A stretch of DNA of 64,000 bases from an uncultured Clostridia bacterium (lineage in GTDB: Bacteria; Bacillota; Clostridia; TANB77; CAG-508), in assembly GCA_934184665.1 (NCBI GenBank), contig CAKPSX010000002.1:9185-73184 (forward strand), in the 5' to 3' direction. Of this stretch, positions 36,097 through 45,717 are shown piece after piece; the first letter of the stretch is position 1, and each line of letters opens with the position of its first letter. Made by a program: the position numbers and the translations under genes. Under the pieces are notes generated by a model that was given only the letters and a program-made list of their open reading frames with translations, did not search any database and was not told where the DNA came from.

Positions 36097-37857
36097 ATGT
36101 ACACAGAGGTAAAAAGTTATCAATATATAATTTCACTGTTAAAAGAATATGGGATAAGTAAATGTGTTTTGTCATCAGGATCGAGAAATGTACCTTTTGT
36201 TCATAGTGTTGAAAAAGATTCATATTTTAAATGTTATTCTATTGTTGATGAAAGAAGTGCAGGATATTTTGCTTTAGGACTATCACAAGAGTTAAATGAA
36301 CCTGTGGTTATTTCATGTACTTCATCAACTGCAACATGTAACTATTGGCCTGCAGTTGCGGAAGCATATTATCAAAATGTTCCATTGGTTATTTTAACAA
36401 GTGACAGAGATCAAAGAATGATAGGTCAATGGGAAGATCAATTAATAGATCAAGTAGGCATGTATGATAGACATGTAAGAAAATCTGTTAATTTACCAAT
36501 AATAAATGATAAAGATGATGAAATATATTGCCAAAGATTAATAAATGAGGCTTTATTAGAATTGAATCATAATGGAGCAAAAGGACCTGTTCAAATTAAT
36601 ATACCAACTAATACATATAATCGCTCATTTTTAGCAAAAGAATTACCTTATACTAAAAAAATTGATAGGTTATTTTTAAATAGCAAGGAAAATTGGAATG
36701 ATTCAATAAAAGAGTTAAATGAATATAAAAAAATATTAGTTATTTGTGGACAAAAGGCAGATGTAAGTATTGAATTAAAGAAGGAACTTGAAAAATTTTT
36801 TGAAAATTATAATTGTGCTATAGTAGGTGACTATATGTCAAATGTAAACTTAGATTGTTTTATAAATACAACAATATCTACTGATTCAAATGTTATATCA
36901 GGGAAAATTTTTAATGAATTAATGCCAGATTTAGTTATATCTTTTGGTGGTCAGATCTTTTCAGGTATAAAAGGACAACTAAAAAGTAATCATGGAAAAT
37001 TTAAGCACTGGATAATTCAAGAGGATGGCAAAGTCATTGATGCATTTAAATCACTAAATAAAATATTTGAGTGTAGACCAGAGGAAGCTTTTAAATATTT
37101 TAATGAAAAAGCAGCAAATAAAAATTCAATGGAATATTACAATGATTTTAAAAAGTATAACGACGAAGTGTCTTCAAAAAAATATAAATTTGAATATTCA
37201 AATGTTTATGCAATAAAAAATATTGTAGAAAGCATACCTGATAATTCCATATTACATTTAAGTATAAATGATAGTATTAGATTAACTAATTTTTTTGATA
37301 TACCAAAGAATACCAGAGTTTATGCTAATATTGGAACTCATGGAATTGATGGATGCATGTCATCTTTCTTTGGACAATCTGTTGCAAGCAATAAACCATG
37401 TTTTCTTATTATTGGGGATTTGTCATTTTTCTATGACATGAACTCAATTAGAATAAATGCAATAAAGAATAATGTACACATATTATTAATAAATAATCAT
37501 GGAGGAGCTGAATTTTATTATAATAAAATTCAACAAAATGATGACAGACATACAACTGCAAGACATAATAATATAGCTGAGGGTTGGGTTAAAGACAATA
37601 ATTTTATTTATTTATCTGCACATAATAAAAAAGAATTTGATGATAATATAAAAAAATTTATGAAAGAAAATGAAAGACCAATTATTTTTGAGGTTTTTAC
37701 AGAGATGAAAACAGATGCAGAAGAAATCCATAAATTTTATAATAGTGTAAAGCCAAAAGATCTAAAAACTGAAGTAATAAGAAAATCAAAAGACTTTGTT
37801 AAAAAAAATATTGGACAAGAAAAGGCAAAAAAAATATTGAATTTATTTGATAAATAA
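36097..37857 (+). CDS. MenD-like thiamine-diphosphate enzyme of the polysaccharide cluster
   Basis: The 586-residue protein has the three-domain ThDP layout and resembles MenD closely: SSGSRNVPF, VDERSAGYFALGLSQ, CTSSTATCNYWPAVAEAYY, LTSDRDQRMIGQWEDQ and the cofactor motif GDLSFFYDMNS with NNHGG after it. The region where MenD has its PHG-type active-site loop reads differently (DDRHTTARHNN). No other menaquinone gene is present. It lies between an SDR and a glycosyltransferase, so a role in making or modifying a polysaccharide component is more likely than quinone synthesis. The substrate is unknown. Confidence 0.82.
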   Translation: MYTEVKSYQYIISLLKEYGISKCVLSSGSRNVPFVHSVEKDSYFKCYSIVDERSAGYFALGLSQELNEPVVISCTSSTATCNYWPAVAEAYYQNVPLVILTSDRDQRMIGQWEDQLIDQVGMYDRHVRKSVNLPIINDKDDEIYCQRLINEALLELNHNGAKGPVQINIPTNTYNRSFLAKELPYTKKIDRLFLNSKENWNDSIKELNEYKKILVICGQKADVSIELKKELEKFFENYNCAIVGDYMSNVNLDCFINTTISTDSNVISGKIFNELMPDLVISFGGQIFSGIKGQLKSNHGKFKHWIIQEDGKVIDAFKSLNKIFECRPEEAFKYFNEKAANKNSMEYYNDFKKYNDEVSSKKYKFEYSNVYAIKNIVESIPDNSILHLSINDSIRLTNFFDIPKNTRVYANIGTHGIDGCMSSFFGQSVASNKPCFLIIGDLSFFYDMNSIRINAIKNNVHILLINNHGGAEFYYNKIQQNDDRHTTARHNNIAEGWVKDNNFIYLSAHNKKEFDDNIKKFMKENERPIIFEVFTEMKTDAEEIHKFYNSVKPKDLKTEVIRKSKDFVKKNIGQEKAKKILNLFDK

Positions 37858-37870
37858 AGTAGGTGTAAAA

Positions 37871-38947
37871 GTGAAAAAAGTATTGTTTATAATTCCCACG
37901 CTAACACAAACGAATGGTGTTGCGGCATTTATAGTAAATTATTTAAGCAGATTTAAATTAAATAACTTTGAAGTTGAAGTTGTTTATAATAATTTGAGAC
38001 CATCACAAAAATATATTGATTTTTTTAAAAGTAAAGGAATAAGAACTTATGCATTGCCATATGTTAGAGATGTCGGATTAAAGAACTATAAAGAAAAAAT
38101 AAAAAAGTTTTTTAAAGAGCATCATGATTATGAGTTGATTTACAGCAATGTAGGATATCAAACATATTTTTTTTACAATGAAGCTAAAAAATATAATTTA
38201 AAAAAATTTGCTATACATGCACATGGAACACAGTCATCAGATAATACATTGAAAAATATACTGGGAGGAATTTTACAAACAAAAATCAATAAATATTGTA
38301 ATTATAAATTTGCATGTTCAAAACTTGCAGGAGAAGGTTTATTTAAATCAAATGATTTCAAAGTAATAAATAATGCAATTGATTATAATAATTTTAAATT
38401 TAATAATGATTATAGAAGTAAACTAAGAAAAAGATTTTATATAGAGGATGAAAAAAAAATCATTGGATTTGTAGGTAGATTTGTAGTACAGAAAAATGTA
38501 TTTTTCTTTATAGAATTAGCTAAGAAGTTGGATAATGAATATAAAATAATGATGATTGGAACAGGAATATTAAAAAATGATTTTATGAAGAAAATTAAAG
38601 AATATAATATGGAAAACAAATTTACCTTTATTGATGAAATTTCAAATGTAAATGAATATTATTCTATGTTTGACTATTTTCTTTTGCCATCATTATTTGA
38701 AGGATTACCTGTTGTTGGAGTTGAAGCACAAGCAAATGGGTTACCTTGCTTATTTTCGGATACTATTTCAGATGAGTGTAAAATATCAGAAAATACAGTA
38801 TATTTGAATAGAAACAATGTTGATGAGTGGATTGAAAGTATAGATAAAATGGAAAGAAATGATAATTTGAAATTAAAAGATGATTTTGATATAGATGTTC
38901 AAGCAAAAAAATTTGAAGATTTACTTTCAAAGATTGTGGAAGAATAA
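37871..38947 (+). CDS. Family 1 (GT-B) glycosyltransferase
   Basis: The 358-residue protein shows KKVLFIIPTLTQTNGVAAF at the start, a GFVGRFVVQKN donor-side motif and the E-x7-E type segment LLPSLFEGLPVVGVEAQ. It is a cytosolic retaining glycosyltransferase of the GT4 type. The start is taken as GTG 37871, 14 nt after the MenD-like stop, behind TAGGTG. An in-frame ATG at 37847 lies inside the upstream gene and would add eight non-typical residues. Confidence 0.88.
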   Translation: MKKVLFIIPTLTQTNGVAAFIVNYLSRFKLNNFEVEVVYNNLRPSQKYIDFFKSKGIRTYALPYVRDVGLKNYKEKIKKFFKEHHDYELIYSNVGYQTYFFYNEAKKYNLKKFAIHAHGTQSSDNTLKNILGGILQTKINKYCNYKFACSKLAGEGLFKSNDFKVINNAIDYNNFKFNNDYRSKLRKRFYIEDEKKIIGFVGRFVVQKNVFFFIELAKKLDNEYKIMMIGTGILKNDFMKKIKEYNMENKFTFIDEISNVNEYYSMFDYFLLPSLFEGLPVVGVEAQANGLPCLFSDTISDECKISENTVYLNRNNVDEWIESIDKMERNDNLKLKDDFDIDVQAKKFEDLLSKIVEE

Positions 38948-38977
38948 AAATTATTCAGGAAGGAATGTATTATAAAA

Positions 38978-39946
38978 ATGAATGATCTTATAAGTGTTAT
39001 TATACCCGTTTATAATGTTGAAAGATATCTAAAGAAATGTGTAGACAGTGTTTTGAAGCAAGACTATACTAATATTGAAATTATACTAGTTGACGATGGT
39101 TCAACAGATAATTCTGGAAACATATGTGATGAGTACTTTAGTAAATATCCAGATAAAATAAAAGTTTTTCATAAAAAAAATGGAGGTCTTTCTGATGCTA
39201 GAAATTATGGCATAAAAAAATCAAATGGAAAATATTTGATTTTCGTTGATAGCGATGATTGGATAGAAGAAAATACAATAAGTTATTCATATAAAGAAAT
39301 AATTGAAAATAATGCACAAATTGCTGTATATGGAATTTCCATAGATCAAGAAGGCAAACAATCAAAAATAAAAAAACCTTCTGAGAAAAGAATAATTTCA
39401 TCTAAATTAGCAATTATATATCTAAATTCATTTAGAGGTATAGATGTAAGTGCATGCAATAAAATGTTTTGCAGAGAAATTTTTAATAATATAGAATTTC
39501 CTGTAGGTAAATTATGTGAAGATTATTATATAATGTATAAATTATTCGAAAACACAAAACAGATAATTCTTATTCCAGAAGCATTTTATCATTATTATCA
39601 AAGACCTAATAGTATTGTAAGAAATTCAAATCTTAACATGGATTATTTATATGCGGCTGAAGAAGAAATGAAATACTTGAGTAAATATTATAAAGATATC
39701 GAATTTGCAGGAATTACTGGATATGTTTTTGCTAATATTACATTATATCATATAAAATATATAAGAAATATGAAAACTGAAAAAAAGGAATTATTAAAAC
39801 AGATAAAAAAGTATAATAAGTCTGTTTTAAATAATAAATACTTACCAATTGCTAGAAAGATTCAATATATAATTTTTACATATTTTAATAATGTGTATAA
39901 TTTATGGCTAAGGATAAAATTTAGAAAGGTGAGAAAAAACAAATGA
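38978..39946 (+). CDS. Family 2 glycosyltransferase
   Basis: The 322-residue GT-A enzyme has ISVIIPVYNVERYLKKC, LVDDGSTDNSG, KNGGLSDARNYGI and the metal-binding FVDSDDWIEE. CEDYYIMYKLF follows in the acceptor half. It adds a sugar to the growing repeat unit. ATG follows AGGAAGGAATG. Its end overlaps the start of the polymerase gene by 4 nt. Confidence 0.92.
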   Translation: MNDLISVIIPVYNVERYLKKCVDSVLKQDYTNIEIILVDDGSTDNSGNICDEYFSKYPDKIKVFHKKNGGLSDARNYGIKKSNGKYLIFVDSDDWIEENTISYSYKEIIENNAQIAVYGISIDQEGKQSKIKKPSEKRIISSKLAIIYLNSFRGIDVSACNKMFCREIFNNIEFPVGKLCEDYYIMYKLFENTKQIILIPEAFYHYYQRPNSIVRNSNLNMDYLYAAEEEMKYLSKYYKDIEFAGITGYVFANITLYHIKYIRNMKTEKKELLKQIKKYNKSVLNNKYLPIARKIQYIIFTYFNNVYNLWLRIKFRKVRKNK

Positions 39947-41178
39947 AAAAAAAATTTAAAATAAGCCTCTATCCCATTGCAGTTATATTAACTTATTTTT
40001 TTTGTATAATTAGATTAAGTTATGTATCAAATATAAATAATTATGCTTTAATTATTGCCATTTTGCTTTTTATATTCCTATTTGTAAAAGGGGCAGTAAC
40101 AAAAAATTATAAATATCAAAAAATTAATCTATCATTATTTGTTTTTTGCATACTAGCAATAGTGTCTTCAATTGTAAATATGAAAAATATTGATGGTACC
40201 TTATTATATGTTTTAAAGATAATAGATATAACATTATTAGTACAGTATGTCACAGAAATAAAAAAAGATGTAAATAGCTCTAAAATATTATTTTTTCTAT
40301 CTGTTATTATGACATTTGTAACAATAGGCTATCAGATGTCACATCCATTTTTTGCATGGAAAAATGGATTGAATTATTTTATAGGATCGAAATTTTCGGT
40401 GTCATATAATGCTATAAGTTCAATGATATTTTATCAATATGCTTTTGGCAATGGAAAACATAAAAATATATTTAACATAATATTAATTATTTTATTTGGA
40501 TTTGTAGTATATGCATGCGATTATGTAAAATGTATGACAGGAGTTATTGGAGCAATTATATGCTTTATATTTATAATTTTAGCAAAATTAAAAAAATTAA
40601 AAAGTAAGAAAACATCTGTATTGTTAAAATCAAATACAGCAATATTAATTTTTATTATAAGTGCAATAAGCGTTTTATTATTAGAAAAAATAATTTCTAT
40701 TCCAATAATAGAGGATTTTATAATAAATACTCTAGGAAAAAGTTCTGATTTATCAGGTAGATTGATTGTTTATGAAAATTATCCTATATATTTAAAAGAT
40801 CACATTATATTTGGATATGGCTACAATAATGTTTATGAACTATTTAAAGATACAATGAGAATTAGAAGTAATTCATTTGCATTTGATGCACAGAATGCTT
40901 TACTAGAATATTTTCTTTATTTTGGTTTGTTTGGTACATCAAGTTTTATTGTGTTTGTAAAAAATTCATTTAAAAGATTAGGAAATTTATCAATAGATGA
41001 AATGGATAGAAAGAGAATTTTTATATTGGGCTTTTATTTATTGGTATTTTTGGGAATAATAGAAATAACTATCAATCCGTTATTTTATTTATTTTTGTCA
41101 TTTATTGCTTGTGGAGAAAAGGAAGGAGAAATAGATAATGAAAAAAGTGGGAATAATCAGTATGCAGAGGATAATTAA
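39943..41178 (+). CDS. Wzy-like polysaccharide polymerase
   Basis: The 411-residue protein has about ten membrane helices with one larger outside loop (near 262-320), the layout of O-antigen ligase/Wzy polymerases. LSGRLIVYENYP, IIFGYGYNN and QNALLEYFLYFG are in the region where such enzymes carry conserved polar residues. It would join lipid-linked repeat units on the outer membrane face. The sequence identity of Wzy proteins is always low, so the call rests on topology and context. It overlaps the next gene by 41 nt. Confidence 0.78.
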   Translation: MKKKFKISLYPIAVILTYFFCIIRLSYVSNINNYALIIAILLFIFLFVKGAVTKNYKYQKINLSLFVFCILAIVSSIVNMKNIDGTLLYVLKIIDITLLVQYVTEIKKDVNSSKILFFLSVIMTFVTIGYQMSHPFFAWKNGLNYFIGSKFSVSYNAISSMIFYQYAFGNGKHKNIFNIILIILFGFVVYACDYVKCMTGVIGAIICFIFIILAKLKKLKSKKTSVLLKSNTAILIFIISAISVLLLEKIISIPIIEDFIINTLGKSSDLSGRLIVYENYPIYLKDHIIFGYGYNNVYELFKDTMRIRSNSFAFDAQNALLEYFLYFGLFGTSSFIVFVKNSFKRLGNLSIDEMDRKRIFILGFYLLVFLGIIEITINPLFYLFLSFIACGEKEGEIDNEKSGNNQYAEDN

Positions 41179-42208
41179 TTATGGTTCTTTTTTACAATCA
41201 TATGGTTTATATAGTACTATAAAAAAAATAGGATATGATGTTAATTTTATAGATTATCATTATGATGGTACATTAGTGGATATAAAGAAGACGCCATTTC
41301 TAAAGAAAATACTTAGAAATTTAAATATGATAGATTTTTTAAAAAAAAGACAGCATAATAAGAAATTTAAAGAACAAATCACAAATGCACTTAAAGAGAT
41401 TGGAGTAAATGATGATTATAATTATGATAAAAATATCGATTCTCTTGTAATAGGAAGTGATGAAGTATTCAATTGTATGCAAGGTTTTCCTGTTGGATAT
41501 TCATTAGAATTATTTGGAAAGGGATTTGAAAACAAAAACATAATTTCTTATGCAGCTTCTTTTGGGTATACAACTGCTGAAATGTTAAAGAAATATAATA
41601 AGGAAACAGAAATAGGAGACTTATTAAATAAATTTAATGCAATATCTGTTAGAGATGAGAATAGTTACAAAATAGTTGGAAATTTGTGTAATAGAAAGTC
41701 ATATATTAATCTTGACCCAGTTCTAATAGCCGATTATTCTAAATTTATAAAGAACGAAAGACCAATTAAAGAAAATTATATAATTATTTATGCTTATCCA
41801 AAAAGGTTTACTAAAGAAGAACAAAAATATATAAAATTATTTGCAAGAAAGCATAATAAAAAAATTATAAGTTTAGGTTTTTACCAAGAAATAGCTGATT
41901 ACAATTTACCAATATCACCTTTTGATGTTTTTACATATTTTAAATATGCTGATTATGTAATTACAGATACATTCCATGGTACAATTTTTTCAATTAAGGT
42001 TAATACGAAATTTTGTACTATTGTTAGAAAGAGCAATTTAAATAAATTATCATATTTATTAAAGACTTTAGAACAAGAAGATAGAATGGTACGTAAATTG
42101 GAAGATATTGAAACATTATATGATAAAAAAATAAATTATGAAAAAACAAATTTAATTATAAAAAATGAAACAGAAAAATCTATACATTATTTACAAGAAA
42201 ACATTTGA
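41138..42208 (+). CDS. Second polysaccharide pyruvyl transferase family protein
   Basis: The 356-residue protein shares the family pattern with the 34104 gene: MQRIINYGSFLQSYGLY, VIGSDEVFNCMQ, SYAASFGYTT, ISVRDENSYKIV, LDPVLIADY and VITDTFHGTIFS. The two are clearly paralogous but diverged. Here the GSDQVWN motif is GSDEVFN. ATG 41138 follows AAGGAAGGAG inside the end of the polymerase gene. It may add pyruvate or a related acidic group to a different sugar. Confidence 0.87.
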   Translation: MKKVGIISMQRIINYGSFLQSYGLYSTIKKIGYDVNFIDYHYDGTLVDIKKTPFLKKILRNLNMIDFLKKRQHNKKFKEQITNALKEIGVNDDYNYDKNIDSLVIGSDEVFNCMQGFPVGYSLELFGKGFENKNIISYAASFGYTTAEMLKKYNKETEIGDLLNKFNAISVRDENSYKIVGNLCNRKSYINLDPVLIADYSKFIKNERPIKENYIIIYAYPKRFTKEEQKYIKLFARKHNKKIISLGFYQEIADYNLPISPFDVFTYFKYADYVITDTFHGTIFSIKVNTKFCTIVRKSNLNKLSYLLKTLEQEDRMVRKLEDIETLYDKKINYEKTNLIIKNETEKSIHYLQENI

Positions 42209-42219
42209 GGTGATTTTAA

Positions 42220-43626
42220 GTGAAGAAAGAATCAAGGAAAAAATATTTGCTTAAGAATACAATATTTTTTTCAATTGGAAATTTTGGCTCTAAAATTATT
42301 AACTTTTTTTTAGTGCCATTGTATACCAACATTTTGTCAGTTGCAGAATATGGTACTGTTGATTTGATGACTATTTTAACAACAGTGTTGGTGCCAATAA
42401 TAACACTAAATTTGTCTGAAGCGGTTTTAAGATTTTCATTAGATAAGGATGCTGATAGAGAAAAAATATTAAATATTGTTACATTAGTATCAATGATAAC
42501 TGCTTTAATATCAATAGTCATGATTCCAGTGTTAAAGATATTTGAAATCACATCACCGTACTCATTACTGCTTGCCATGTATATACTTACATTTTCCATT
42601 TCATCTATATTATTATGTTATATGCGTGGAATAGAGAAACTATTGGATTATTCAGTAATAAGTATAATTCAAACAATTTTAATAGCAACATTGAATATAA
42701 TATTTTTAACTAAATTTAAAATGGGCATAAGAGGATATATAGTAGCATACATAGTTTCATATATTACAACAATTATTTTGTGTTTTATCAGAAGCAATAT
42801 GATAAAACATTTAAGTTTTAAATTAGATAAAAAATTATTAAAAGAAATGCTTAAATACTCTGTATTACTAATTCCTAATTCTCTAATGTGGTGGATTATG
42901 AATTCAATGGATAGAGTAATGGTTACTTCCATTATAAATGTTGAAGCAAATGGAATATACGCAGTTAGTTATAAGATACCATCAATATTAACAACATTTA
43001 CGAATATTTTCAATCAGGCCTGGATGTACTCTGCGGTTAAAGAAAAAAATAGTAAAGATAAGGATGAATATACAACAAAGATATTTAAAGCACTTTCAAT
43101 CTTTGTAACTACAGTATTAATACTTATTTTAGTAATTTTAAAACCTCTATTAAAGATATATGTAGGAAATAAATTTTATGACGCATGGAAATATGTTCCG
43201 CCATTATTGATTGGATCAGCAATTTTAACATTAGGCTCTTTTTTGGCAAATGAATATACAGCACATAAAGATAGTAAGGGATTTTTATTTTCATCATTAA
43301 CAGGAGCAGTAATAAATTTAATTTTAAATGTTATTTTAATACCAAGAATAGGAGTTTTGGGAGCGGCAGTAGCAACTTGTATTAGTTATATGGTTGTATT
43401 TTTATACAGAGTTAATGATACGAGAAAGTATATAAAAATTAATTACAAAGATGTAAAATTAATATTAAGTTGGACATTAGTATTTATTTGCTCAGTAAGT
43501 GTTTACTTAAATAAATATAGTATAATTATTGAAGTTGCATCATTTATAGCTATATTAATCGTAAATAGAAACTTTTGGAGTAATTTTATAAAAGGTATAT
43601 CTCAAAAAATAAAAAATAGAAAATAA
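42220..43626 (+). CDS. Wzx-like flippase (MATE/MOP superfamily)
   Basis: The 468-residue protein has about 12-14 membrane helices, begins KYLLKNTIFFSIGNFGSKI and carries FFLVPLYTNILSVAEYGTVD, an arrangement common in Wzx/RfbX flippases (seen as consecutive short motifs). It moves the undecaprenyl-linked repeat unit across the membrane. GTG start follows GAGGTG. It lies between the second pyruvyltransferase-like gene and an FrhB-like gene. Confidence 0.9.
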   Translation: MKKESRKKYLLKNTIFFSIGNFGSKIINFFLVPLYTNILSVAEYGTVDLMTILTTVLVPIITLNLSEAVLRFSLDKDADREKILNIVTLVSMITALISIVMIPVLKIFEITSPYSLLLAMYILTFSISSILLCYMRGIEKLLDYSVISIIQTILIATLNIIFLTKFKMGIRGYIVAYIVSYITTIILCFIRSNMIKHLSFKLDKKLLKEMLKYSVLLIPNSLMWWIMNSMDRVMVTSIINVEANGIYAVSYKIPSILTTFTNIFNQAWMYSAVKEKNSKDKDEYTTKIFKALSIFVTTVLILILVILKPLLKIYVGNKFYDAWKYVPPLLIGSAILTLGSFLANEYTAHKDSKGFLFSSLTGAVINLILNVILIPRIGVLGAAVATCISYMVVFLYRVNDTRKYIKINYKDVKLILSWTLVFICSVSVYLNKYSIIIEVASFIAILIVNRNFWSNFIKGISQKIKNRK

Positions 43627-43639
43627 GGAGTGCAAAGTT

Positions 43640-44791
43640 ATGATTTGTTCCAAAGAAAAATGTACTGGATGTGAAGCTTGTTTTTGTGTTTGCCCTAAAA
43701 ATGCAATAACAATGCAAGAAGATGATTATGGAAATATTTATCCAATAATAGATAATAATAAATGTATTCATTGTAGTATGTGTAAAAAAGTTTGTCCGCA
43801 GTTGAAGGAAAAACTTGATTTTAAGACTCCAATGACAGCTTATGCAATGTATGTAAAAAATACTAAAAAAAGAGCACAAAGTACATCTGGTGGTATTGCA
43901 TCTATTTTATATGAAAAAATATTAGAAGACAATGGTATTGTTTATGGAGCCTCAAATATTTTTGGTAGCACCAAAAATTTAAATTTTATAAGAATAGACA
44001 ATAAAGAAGATTTATATAAAGTAAAGGGCTCTAAATATGTTCATTGTCATATAAATGGTATATATGTAAATGTAAAAAAAGATTTGTTAAATAATAAAAA
44101 GGTACTGTTTATAGGCACTCCATGCCAAGTGGCTGGATTAAAAGGCTTTCTTATGAAAGAATATGATAATTTAATTACTGCAGATATAATATGTCATGGT
44201 GTTCCAAGTCAGAGACTTTTATTTGAACAAATAAATGAATTGAAAATTCCAGTAGATGAAATTAAACAAATTGTATTTAGAACTGATAATGAAAATATAT
44301 TTAATTTTAAAATAATTGGCAATAATAATATATTTGATGCTCCTTCCTATATGATACCATATTATAAAAATTTTCTAGAGGGAAACATCTATAGAGAAAA
44401 TTGCTATTCATGTAGATTTGCAAACAAAGACAGAATAGCAGACATAACGTTAGGTGATTTCTGGGGGTTAGATAAAAATTCATTAATTTATGATGACGAA
44501 AAGAAAGGAATATCAGTGGTATTAGCTAATACAGAAAAAGGACTAAAAATTATTAAACAAATTCTTGAAGATTGTCGATATGAAAAGAGAACTATAGATG
44601 AAGCATGTAAAATGAATTCGCAATTAAATGAACCTATGAAAAAAAGTAAAAAATATGAAATATATTTGAAAGAATATCCAAAATATGGATTTAAAAAAAC
44701 AATGAATGATATGCTAACTACAAAAGAGAAAGTAAAATATAAAATAAAAAAATCGTTTCTTTATAAATTTTATAAAAAAATAAATAGTTGA
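43640..44791 (+). CDS. FrhB-like Fe-S protein of the polysaccharide cluster
   Basis: The 383-residue protein has two [4Fe-4S] ferredoxin motifs (CTGCEACFCVCP and CIHCSMCKKVCP) and a coenzyme F420 hydrogenase/dehydrogenase beta-subunit-type core (TSGGIASILYE, GTPCQVAGLKGFL, GVPSQRLLFEQ, GDFWGL). Such proteins often sit beside pyruvyltransferase-family genes in capsule clusters and are thought to carry out a redox step on the glycan or its precursor. Nothing else here suggests coenzyme F420 use. ATG follows AAGGAG. Confidence 0.86.
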   Translation: MICSKEKCTGCEACFCVCPKNAITMQEDDYGNIYPIIDNNKCIHCSMCKKVCPQLKEKLDFKTPMTAYAMYVKNTKKRAQSTSGGIASILYEKILEDNGIVYGASNIFGSTKNLNFIRIDNKEDLYKVKGSKYVHCHINGIYVNVKKDLLNNKKVLFIGTPCQVAGLKGFLMKEYDNLITADIICHGVPSQRLLFEQINELKIPVDEIKQIVFRTDNENIFNFKIIGNNNIFDAPSYMIPYYKNFLEGNIYRENCYSCRFANKDRIADITLGDFWGLDKNSLIYDDEKKGISVVLANTEKGLKIIKQILEDCRYEKRTIDEACKMNSQLNEPMKKSKKYEIYLKEYPKYGFKKTMNDMLTTKEKVKYKIKKSFLYKFYKKINS

Positions 44792-44812
44792 AAAAGAGAG
44801 GTAAATTATCAG

Positions 44813-45493
44813 ATGATTAGTGTTGAATCTATAAACAGGAGAATTAATAAATTTTTCAGATTAAAGTTTGCTAATAAAAGAAGAAGTAAAATAAATAATG
44901 ATAATTTCACAATTATTTCAAATAATTGCTGGGGCGGAATGATATATGAGAGTTATAATTTACAAAAGCAATCTCCAACGATTGGCCTATTTTTTAAATC
45001 TAGTGATTATATAAAATTTATCTCAAATTTAGAATATTATTTATCACAAGATTTGAAATTTATTAATTATAATGAATCCAAAAACTTAGATTTTTTGAAA
45101 TCTACTAATTTAACCGAGAAAAAGTCAGTACCACTGGGTAAATTAGATGATATAGAAATCATATTTTTACATTATAAGAGTGAAGAAGAAGCAAAAGAAA
45201 AATGGAAAAGAAGGGTGAAAAGAATTAATAATAAAAATATAATCTTCAAATTTAATGACCAAAATGATTGTACAGAAGAAGATTTAGAAAAGTTTTTAGA
45301 ACTACCATATAAGAATAAAATCTTTTTTACAGTAAAAGAATGGAACATAAAAGATGATTGCATAAAAAAAATACCACAAGCATTTAATAGTAAATTTATT
45401 TATTCATCTCATGAACCTTTTGGCGCAAATTTATTTTTTAATGTTAATGAATATATTAATAATTTAAGAAAAGAAGATTTTTTTGAAGTATAA
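44813..45493 (+). CDS. DUF1919 family protein
   Basis: The 226-residue protein matches the DUF1919 pattern: NFTIISNNCWGGMIYESY, TIGLFFKSSDYIKFISNL and EIIFLHYKSEEEAKEKWKRR (each as a short motif). The family is found in capsule/exopolysaccharide clusters, and its activity is not known. It is cytosolic with a basic N-terminus. ATG lies after GAGAGG. It is the last intact gene before a short decayed stretch. Confidence 0.83.
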   Translation: MISVESINRRINKFFRLKFANKRRSKINNDNFTIISNNCWGGMIYESYNLQKQSPTIGLFFKSSDYIKFISNLEYYLSQDLKFINYNESKNLDFLKSTNLTEKKSVPLGKLDDIEIIFLHYKSEEEAKEKWKRRVKRINNKNIIFKFNDQNDCTEEDLEKFLELPYKNKIFFTVKEWNIKDDCIKKIPQAFNSKFIYSSHEPFGANLFFNVNEYINNLRKEDFFEV

Positions 45494-45530
45494 AAAAGTA
45501 ATTATGAAACAAAATAAATAAGGTGGAAAA

Positions 45531-45604
45531 ATGAAAGTAGTAAATATAAAAGGATGAGTTATGATAAAATAAAAAAAGAAGTGAAGAATTTAAAGAGGAA
45601 ATAA
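45531..45604 (+). pseudogene. Possible remnant of a decayed gene
   Basis: A good ribosome binding site (AAGGTGG) leads to ATG 45531, but the frame ends after eight codons. A second 16-codon frame starts at 45554 in the overlapping ATGA. A single base change of frame would join them. The rest of 45494-45653 is A-rich with no gene. It could also be two meaningless short frames. Confidence 0.3.
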
Positions 45605-45653
45605 AAGAATAATTTATTAACAAAAAATTCCACAAGAAATCTTAAAAAAACTA

Positions 45654-45682
45654 TTGCATAAAAAAAAACAAAATGGTATAAT
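45654..45682 (+). promoter_or_regulatory. Promoter of the sortase-substrate/sortase operon
   Basis: TTGCAT (45654-45659) and TATAAT (45677-45682) have a 17-nt A-rich spacer. Confidence 0.65.
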
Positions 45683-45717
45683 CAAAAAGAATTAAACAAA
45701 TGAAAGGAAGATGTAAA

